Source: Propionibacteriaceae bacterium
GTDB taxonomy: Bacteria; Actinomycetota; Actinomycetes; Propionibacteriales; Propionibacteriaceae
NCBI GenBank assembly: GCA_031255975.1
Contig: JAIRRM010000175.1
Span: 1 to 11,542, forward strand
Reading direction: 5' to 3'
Length of the DNA: 11,542 bases
Positions within the stretch are counted from its first letter, which is position 1. The number at the start of each line of letters is the position of its first letter. The position numbers and the translations under genes are program-made. Below the pieces are notes generated by a model, which saw only the letters and a list, made by a program, of their open reading frames with translations, did no database searches and was not told where the DNA came from. Below are positions 6,692 through 11,542 of this stretch, piece by piece.

Positions 6692-6721
6692 CCTATATTC
6701 AGTCATCCATGCCTATACCAA
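6692..6721 (-). promoter_or_regulatory. Candidate promoter for the leader ORF and the 791-aa gene
   Basis: On the minus strand, TTGGTA (6721-6716) and TATAGG (6697-6692) are 18 bp apart and resemble -35 and -10 elements. A start near 6685 would give a short leader ahead of the 26-codon ORF. The 9-mer AT[AG]CCTATA (plus strand) occurs twice, at 6689-6697 and 6709-6717, exactly 20 bp apart, so a repeated operator half-site is an alternative reading. Confidence 0.35.
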
Positions 6722-6917
6722 TCATTGCGACACACATTTGTCCAGCTACGAGAACATGCAGCACGCGCCAGAGAACCACCGTCATCCCCGTAGCCAATGG
6801 CGCGTGAAGGGACAAACGGGCACCGCGCCCGCTCCCCCACGGGGCACGACAACCACAACGGCGGGGAACCTCCGGGACACGAGCGCCCGCTTACGCGGAA
6901 CGTACATCGTCACCGGC

Positions 6918-6956
6918 CGTAGTTTGGGGCCGCAAGCCGCGCGACCCCAAACTACG
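6918..6956 (-). terminator. Strong hairpin after the 771-aa gene
   Basis: CGTAGTTTGGGG (6918-6929) and CCCCAAACTACG (6945-6956) are perfect 12-bp inverted arms; within the 15-nt loop a further CGC/GCG pairing is possible. It begins 6 nt after the stop codon of the 771-aa gene. No T-run follows on the minus strand, so it would be a U-less terminator or a 3'-end stabiliser. Confidence 0.7.
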
Positions 6957-6962
6957 ACTCGA

Positions 6963-9278
6963 CTAGGCGGCGTGCTTGCCGTCAGTCGGGCGGCGGCGGG
7001 AGACCGCCAACAAACCGGTACCACCGCAGGCGATCAGCGCCGAAAGTGGCCACAACAACTCCAGCGCCCCAACGGAACCGCCGGTGGGAACACCGAGACT
7101 GTCGGGGGGTGTCTCGGACACGTTCGGAATAACCCCAACTTGCGGTGCCAGCACCTCGATACGATGCACCGAACTCTCATAGCGAATTGACAACGCCGGG
7201 AAACCCTCGTTTGAGCGATGGTTACACACCAACTCGTGCTGCACCGTGATGGTGGCCACACCGGGGGCCAACGCCTCAATCTGGTGTGTCACCGGATCGT
7301 AACTCACCACGCTCGGGTCGGAGTTGTGATACGAGGCCGCCGCACCAAGTGGAACTCCGGTCGCCGGATGACTGGCGTGTTGCAACCCCAATGTGTCACC
7401 GACCTCCAGTTGATGCGCCGTCGCCAACTGCGAGGGGTCAATCTCGACGGTGGTCACGTCGCTCAACATCACATGCTTGATTTCACCGGGGTTAAGGCGC
7501 AGGGTGAACGAGCCGTACGCCTCAATGCTGTCGAGCAATGTGAATATCCACCGATGCACCAACACCTCGCGGATCTTGGCGATCAAATTGTCAAAAAGCA
7601 GGTCGGTGTCGATAGACCCGAGGTCGATGCGCGCCACCGGATCCAACGTCAGCAACCCCAGCGGAATAGTGCCGAGTGAGAACTCGCCCGGGATCACACT
7701 CAGCGCCAGATCGGCGATACGGGCACCCAGCCACGAGATCGCGTCGTTCAGGGCACCGATATTCATCATGCGATCCAGCGCCAAAATCACCAGCCCGCCC
7801 AGCGAGTCGTACTGTGAGTTCCAAGCGGCACCGCTGGAGGTCACCATGTCGCGGAACCGCTGCGCGTTCCCCGCGCCCATAACCATGTCCAGGGTGACAT
7901 CTGTGAGACCGCCGTTTATCTCATACGACTGGTTGACGTAATTGAGATACGAACCCGCCACCACATCGGCCGCGCTGATGGTGGTTTCAGTTCCGTCGCG
8001 CAAGCCGTCGAAAGCGTAGCCGAACGAGTACGCCACGTCGCGGCTGAAGCTGTAATCCAGGGCAGGCCAATCGACAAAACTGAGCAAGTCGGTAAGCGGA
8101 ATATCAACGGTGATACCGGCCAGGAAGTCGTTAACGATCGGTTGGATAATCGCGGAGATGGTGTCACCGATGGCTTGGTCAATCGCCGCTCCGATGTCGT
8201 CCACCGCGTCGTTGAGCAGTTCCCTCGCGGCATTACCCAGATCGATCACCCCGACCTCCGCCAGCCAGCCGAGAACCTCCAGTGCCCATCCTGGGTTGTA
8301 CAGCGTGGCGTCGGCCGCGCAACCAGCCGACCAACTCGGAAGCCCTTGATAACAATCGAGTACGCTCTGGTAGCGCTCGTTGCCGGATTGCCAGGCGGGG
8401 AGAGTTATATTCTCGTATACCAACAACGCGGCTGAATATGCCGGCCAAACGATAGTGTCGTACTCCGCCCGGCATAACGTCAGCGCAAGGCCGCCCTTCC
8501 CCGCGCAATACTCATCCCGGGTTCCCGGGTTCGTCGGCGGTTGCGGCATCGGATCGGTGAACGGAGGAGGCGGCCCCGGCTGCGGCGGATATGAATCCAG
8601 CGGCTGCTTCAGCCCGGAAAGGTCGATGGCATCCACCCGTATCGCCATGTCCCACAGGTCAATTTCCCAGTTCACCGGCTTACCGGCGAGTGCGTCGGCG
8701 ATGGCTTGCACGGTGGGATCAGTTGCCGTGGGGTTCAACTCCAGCGAACCCCGCAGTGTGATGCCCCGTAGCACATCCAGCACATCCTGGCCACTGAGCG
8801 AAATCTTGGGGTTGGCACCTGGCTTGACACGGATACCCGCCTCCAACTGGGCGGTCACCGAACCCAGCGCGTCCGCGAACACGTATCCGACCTCGGTATC
8901 GGAGATTGGGCAGTCGGTGATAGCGATTGTCACCGTGCCGTCCGGGTTATTCGTGATCTCAATGTGCGCTTCGGCGTGCGGGTCGACGCTCGTATCACCG
9001 ATAGCGGAGACCTCGGGAATCAGCCCCTGGTTTTCCAACCAGGCGATGATGGCCGCGGCGTCCACCTGCCCACCGGTGATACCAGCCACCTGGTCATTGA
9101 TCCACCCGGCGACATCGCCGTATCGCGCCAACTCACCAGGCAACGGATAGTTCAGCATTTGCCCGGAGACGTTGGTCGCGCCGAATGTCTGCGCTCCGCC
9201 CAACGCCGCAGTGAACAGCAGCGAACCCGCCACCGCCCCAACTACACCTCTAAATAGTCGCCGTTTACCGGTTGTCAT
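6963..9278 (-). CDS. Large secreted protein with BIG2-like domain and C-terminal anchor, body unrecognised
   Basis: This 771-aa protein has a signal peptide (K5-R-R, hydrophobic core, F32-G-A34 cleavage site). Residues 40-225 include a domain I do not recognise. Residues 226-251 form a proline-rich linker, suggesting two separate halves. Residues 252-600 are rich in short amphipathic, Asp/Ile/Ala-rich segments; two CX10C pairs (C258/C269 and C309/C320) could form extracellular disulfides. Residues 640-712 resemble a bacterial Ig-like BIG2 domain (N-S-D-P-S-V-V-S-Y-D...A-L-A-P-G-V-A-T-I-T-V). The end has V730-P-T-G-G-S, a hydrophobic segment (737-759) and R761-R-R, matching the arrangement in the 791-aa protein. 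A TGGAG sequence 10 nt before the ATG is the likely ribosome-binding site. It is codirectional with, and upstream of, the 791-aa gene but separated by a strong hairpin. Function unknown; a surface or adhesion role is inferred only from architecture. Confidence 0.85.
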   Translation of the reverse strand: MTTGKRRLFRGVVGAVAGSLLFTAALGGAQTFGATNVSGQMLNYPLPGELARYGDVAGWINDQVAGITGGQVDAAAIIAWLENQGLIPEVSAIGDTSVDPHAEAHIEITNNPDGTVTIAITDCPISDTEVGYVFADALGSVTAQLEAGIRVKPGANPKISLSGQDVLDVLRGITLRGSLELNPTATDPTVQAIADALAGKPVNWEIDLWDMAIRVDAIDLSGLKQPLDSYPPQPGPPPPFTDPMPQPPTNPGTRDEYCAGKGGLALTLCRAEYDTIVWPAYSAALLVYENITLPAWQSGNERYQSVLDCYQGLPSWSAGCAADATLYNPGWALEVLGWLAEVGVIDLGNAARELLNDAVDDIGAAIDQAIGDTISAIIQPIVNDFLAGITVDIPLTDLLSFVDWPALDYSFSRDVAYSFGYAFDGLRDGTETTISAADVVAGSYLNYVNQSYEINGGLTDVTLDMVMGAGNAQRFRDMVTSSGAAWNSQYDSLGGLVILALDRMMNIGALNDAISWLGARIADLALSVIPGEFSLGTIPLGLLTLDPVARIDLGSIDTDLLFDNLIAKIREVLVHRWIFTLLDSIEAYGSFTLRLNPGEIKHVMLSDVTTVEIDPSQLATAHQLEVGDTLGLQHASHPATGVPLGAAASYHNSDPSVVSYDPVTHQIEALAPGVATITVQHELVCNHRSNEGFPALSIRYESSVHRIEVLAPQVGVIPNVSETPPDSLGVPTGGSVGALELLWPLSALIACGGTGLLAVSRRRPTDGKHAA

Positions 9279-9430
9279 GATTCATCAACTCCATCGTTGC
9301 CGTCGTAAACACCTCAGCCCGAAGCCGGGAAGCGAACACCTGCCACTCCACGGTGCCGCACTGATGCCAGTGTATAAAGAACTACTTAAATTAGGAAGTG
9401 TGTCCTACATAAATGAGATAAAGAGGATAA

Positions 9431-9455
9431 TAATTTGTGTAATTTGGCCTAATTG
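9431..9455 (+). repeat. Three phased TAATT(T)G direct repeats
   Basis: TAATTTG at 9431-9437, TAATTTG at 9440-9446 and TAATTG at 9450-9455 recur at 9- and 10-bp intervals, about one helical turn. They lie in the AT-rich island and could be a binding array for a regulator, or curved promoter DNA. Confidence 0.45.
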
Positions 9456-9528
9456 ATGAAGAACATCGCCTCAAAGGGGCGCAGCACCACACCACTCACA
9501 TCCGGCCATATCAGGGCGAGTCGAGTTC

Positions 9529-9559
9529 CGTAACACTTACGTAGCATTTCGCAACACTT
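9529..9559 (+). repeat. Direct repeat CG[TC]AACACTT, 21 bp apart
   Basis: CGTAACACTT (9529-9538) and CGCAACACTT (9550-9559) differ at one base and are spaced by 21 bp, two helical turns, on the same face of the helix. They lie about 30-60 bp upstream of the candidate -10 box of the oxidoreductase gene, where an activator would bind. Confidence 0.45.
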
Positions 9560-9590
9560 GTACCGCCCCCCGTAAGCCGGTCAAGCACGG

Positions 9591-9596
9591 TAGACT
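9591..9596 (+). promoter_or_regulatory. Candidate -10 box (TAGACT) for the oxidoreductase gene
   Basis: TAGACT matches TANNNT and predicts a start near 9603, giving a leader of about 30 nt that contains the GAGGGG ribosome-binding site at 9620-9625. No clear -35 is seen, consistent with an activator-dependent promoter. Confidence 0.35.
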
Positions 9597-9632
9597 ACTA
9601 AGACTGACAACTCGACGATGAGGGGAACGAAA

Positions 9633-11542
9633 GTGTCCACACCGAAGTATCCTGGCTTGCCTGAGGTTATCAATGGCAACGGCGCTGTCGCGCATGTTAT
9701 GAAGCACGTTTGCGGTGGCGTAATTGGCTATCCCATTACGCCTTCCACCGAGATCGCTGAAAACTTCGAGGCCGCACGCGCCGAGGGCCAGCTCAATGTG
9801 TGGGGCAAACATCCGTTCTTCGTTGAAACCGAAGGTGAGCACTCGGCCCAGGGTGGCGCGCTTGGCGCGGCCATGACCGGCGGCAACTTCATCTCCAACG
9901 CCTCATCGTCGCAGGGCATTCTGTACGGCTTGGAGGAGCATTACGCCACCGTCGGTAAGCGCATCGGCGGTTTCGTGCTCCAGGTGGCGGCTCGCGTGAT
10001 TACCAAATCGAGCCTCAATGTGATGGCTGGGCATGACGACATCTACTCCCTCGTCCCCACCGGCTACACCATCCTGTTCGGCTCCAACCAGCAGGAGGCG
10101 GCGGACATGGCCGCCATCTCATACCGGGTCTCGTCCCTCTCACTCATCCCCGTCGCCTCCACCATGGACGGCTTCGCCACTTCGCATGTGATGAGCGAAG
10201 CGAACATGCCGGAACCAGAACTGCTGCGGGAGTACCTCGGTGATCCGGCTGGACGTATCCCCTGTCCCACCGTCGCCCAAGAGATGCTGTTCGGTGCCAA
10301 GGGCCGGGTGTGGCAACTGAACCGTTTCATCGACCGCCACGCCGCCGAGTTTTTCGACGCCGCCGGGTTGAAGACGTACCTCGACGCCAACGCCGCCGCC
10401 ATTGAAGACGACGACAGCGCGGCCACCATCGACAGCACCCTGCCTCTCGTACCCGAAAACCTACGTAGCCAGTGGGCACGACAGTGGAAGGGAGCCTGGA
10501 AGAAGGGCACCAGACAGCTTTGCCCGGCGCTCGTCGATCCCAATAACCCCGGCGTGAGCGGCCCGGTGCAGAACCAGCCAGACTTCCAGGCCAGCGCCGT
10601 CGATCACCGTACCCACTTCGCCGCCGCCGTGCCCGGAGTCATCAAGCAGGCGTTCGCCGAATGGGCTCAGTTGACCGGTCGCGAATACCAGCCGGTGATG
10701 AGCTACGGCTGCGAAGACGCCGACTACATCATGGTGGGCCTTGGCTCCATCACCGAAGACGTACGCGCCGTGCTGCCGGTGCTGCGCTCGTACGGGCTGA
10801 AGGTGGGTGTGGCGTCCGTCAAGGTGCTCACGCCGTTCCCCGAGGCCGAGTTGGTCTCCGTAATTCAGCACGCCAAAGCCATCACCGTACTGGAGCGTTC
10901 CGACGACACCGCGCTCACCCGCGCCGTCACCAGCGCGCTACTTCACGCCCGCGCCAACGCCGACGCCATCGGTCGCTACGAGGAGGCTCCGTACCCCGAG
11001 GTCGGCGAATTGACCAGCGTGCCGCGAATCACCACCGCAATCTTCGGTCTGGGCGGCCATGACGTGCAACCGCGCCACATCGTTGCCGCGTACAAACGCA
11101 TGGCCGAAGGTAAGCCAACGCCGCTGATCTACCTGGGTAGCCAGTTCTTTGTGAAGAACCCCACTCCGGCGTTGGAGGCGTTGCAGGGCAAACTGCGGGC
11201 GGCGTACCCCGAAACCGAGTTGATGGCGCTCGAAACCGAGCCGAATCCGCAGGTGCTACCGCCGGAGGGTATGCGCATCCGCTTCCACTCCGTAGGCGGA
11301 TACGGCACCATCGCCACCGGCAAGCTGCTCACCGACATTCTGGCGGGCGCGCTGGGGCTGCACAGCAAGTCGGCTCCGAAGTACGGCTCCGAGAAGTCTG
11401 GGGCGGCCACCAACTACTACATCACTCTCTCACCGGAGCCGGTGCTCGTCACCAACGCCGAGTTGGAAGATGTCGAGATCGTCGTGGCTCCCGATCACAT
11501 GGTCTTCGCCCACACCAACCCGCTGAAGGGCCTGGTTGAAGG
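9633..11542 (+). CDS. Pyruvate (2-oxoacid):ferredoxin oxidoreductase, alpha-gamma part (partial)
   Basis: The first 636 codons are present and the gene continues past the window. The family oxidises a 2-oxoacid with CoA to acyl-CoA and CO2, reducing ferredoxin or flavodoxin through TPP and Fe-S centres. The alpha (TPP-pyrimidine) domain is at about 10-230: G32-Y-P-I-T36-P-S-T-E, then E69 and R121, which align by eye with Thr31, Glu64 and Arg114 of the Desulfovibrio africanus enzyme. A transketolase-C-like domain follows from about 350 (V-G-L-G-S-I-T-E-D...V-K-V-L-T-P-F-P). From about 548 a gamma domain begins (R-F-H-S-V-G-G-Y-G-T-I-A-T-G-K). Alpha followed by gamma is the order in single-chain NifJ-type enzymes; ferredoxin and beta domains would be outside the window. 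The sequence differs considerably from classical NifJ. GTG at 9633 is chosen because GAGGGG sits 7 nt upstream; an in-frame ATG at 9618 overlaps that site. Pyruvate as substrate is inferred from Pta and AckA nearby; 2-oxoglutarate or another 2-oxoacid is possible. Confidence 0.9.
   Translation, partial: MSTPKYPGLPEVINGNGAVAHVMKHVCGGVIGYPITPSTEIAENFEAARAEGQLNVWGKHPFFVETEGEHSAQGGALGAAMTGGNFISNASSSQGILYGLEEHYATVGKRIGGFVLQVAARVITKSSLNVMAGHDDIYSLVPTGYTILFGSNQQEAADMAAISYRVSSLSLIPVASTMDGFATSHVMSEANMPEPELLREYLGDPAGRIPCPTVAQEMLFGAKGRVWQLNRFIDRHAAEFFDAAGLKTYLDANAAAIEDDDSAATIDSTLPLVPENLRSQWARQWKGAWKKGTRQLCPALVDPNNPGVSGPVQNQPDFQASAVDHRTHFAAAVPGVIKQAFAEWAQLTGREYQPVMSYGCEDADYIMVGLGSITEDVRAVLPVLRSYGLKVGVASVKVLTPFPEAELVSVIQHAKAITVLERSDDTALTRAVTSALLHARANADAIGRYEEAPYPEVGELTSVPRITTAIFGLGGHDVQPRHIVAAYKRMAEGKPTPLIYLGSQFFVKNPTPALEALQGKLRAAYPETELMALETEPNPQVLPPEGMRIRFHSVGGYGTIATGKLLTDILAGALGLHSKSAPKYGSEKSGAATNYYITLSPEPVLVTNAELEDVEIVVAPDHMVFAHTNPLKGLVE

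Larger units (their letters stand above)
6666..6962. other. Intergenic region between the two surface-protein genes
   Basis: About 297 bp lie between the 26-codon ORF and the 771-aa gene. Besides the promoter candidate (6692-6721) and the terminator (6918-6956), it holds a CGGGC-ACCGC-GCCCG hairpin (6817-6831) and otherwise GC-rich sequence with no ORF I can support on either strand. Confidence 0.4.
9279..9632. other. Divergent intergenic region with an AT-rich island
   Basis: These 354 bp separate the 771-aa gene (minus) from the oxidoreductase gene (plus). Bases about 9370-9456 are strikingly AT-rich compared with the rest of the window. A minus-strand candidate -10, TACACT (9374-9369), with TTCCTA (9397-9392) 17 bp upstream could drive the 771-aa gene with a leader of roughly 85 nt. 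The right part holds phased direct repeats and a TANNNT box for the plus-strand gene. No RNA gene was recognised. Confidence 0.5.

Noticed and set aside
4200..9278. Canonical LPXTG sorting signal on the two surface proteins
   Set aside because: Neither C-terminus contains LPXTG; only the shared V-[GP]-T-G-G-S is present, so I report it as a separate, uncertain motif.
9364..9456. 30-codon plus-strand ORF (MPVYKELLKLGSV...) across the AT-rich island
   Set aside because: No ribosome-binding site at suitable distance, AT-rich codons unlike every neighbour, and it coincides with the repeat array. An upstream in-frame extension is no better supported.
1..11542. CRISPR array, insertion sequence, integrase or tRNA
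   Set aside because: No evenly spaced palindromic repeats with unique spacers, no transposase-like ORF and no tRNA-like fold were seen. The only tandem repeats are inside or near the genes described.

Overview
The window is moderately GC-rich DNA with an actinobacterial look. Signs of this are GC-rich codon use, a LolA/LppX-like lipoprotein, TANNNT-type -10 hexamers set at leaderless spacing, and hairpins without U-tracts. The gene content points to an anaerobic or facultatively fermentative lifestyle. A pyruvate:ferredoxin oxidoreductase-type enzyme, phosphotransacetylase and acetate kinase together would make pyruvate -> acetyl-CoA -> acetyl-phosphate -> acetate + ATP. I cannot name the species.

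Layout. Minus strand, 3247 down to 1: pta (1196-3247), a small lipoprotein gene (257-988), and the first 25 codons of ackA (1-76, cut by the window edge). The lipoprotein gene sits between two genes that are often adjacent. Plus strand, 3302-4099: an endonuclease IV (nfo) with all nine expected metal ligands, divergent from pta across only 54 bp. Each of these two starts has a TANNNT hexamer exactly 7 nt upstream, suggesting back-to-back leaderless promoters with overlapping -35 zones. Nfo converges on the next minus-strand gene over about 100 bp holding two hairpins.

Minus strand, 9278 down to 4200: two large secreted proteins. The 791-aa protein (4200-6575) has a signal peptide, an AIGGG-type beta-strand repeat domain, an NNG hexapeptide repeat, two fibronectin III-like domains, two further beta-rich stretches and a C-terminal membrane anchor. 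The 771-aa protein (6963-9278) has a signal peptide, a largely unrecognised body, a proline-rich linker, two CX10C pairs, a BIG2-like domain and a C-terminal membrane anchor. Both carry V-[GP]-T-G-G-S just before the anchor, a shared non-canonical sorting-like signal. A strong 12-bp-stem hairpin separates them. Just upstream of the 791-aa gene lies an unreported-looking 26-codon ORF whose ribosome-binding site and ATGATGAAAA start nearly duplicate those of the large gene and whose stop codon overlaps the large gene's Shine-Dalgarno. I regard it as the best candidate for something new here.

Plus strand, 9633 to the edge: the first 636 codons of a fused alpha-gamma 2-oxoacid:ferredoxin oxidoreductase (PFOR/NifJ type, divergent subfamily). 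The 354 bp before it hold an AT-rich island and two sets of helically phased direct repeats that look like regulatory sites. No tRNA, rRNA, CRISPR, insertion sequence or integrase was seen.
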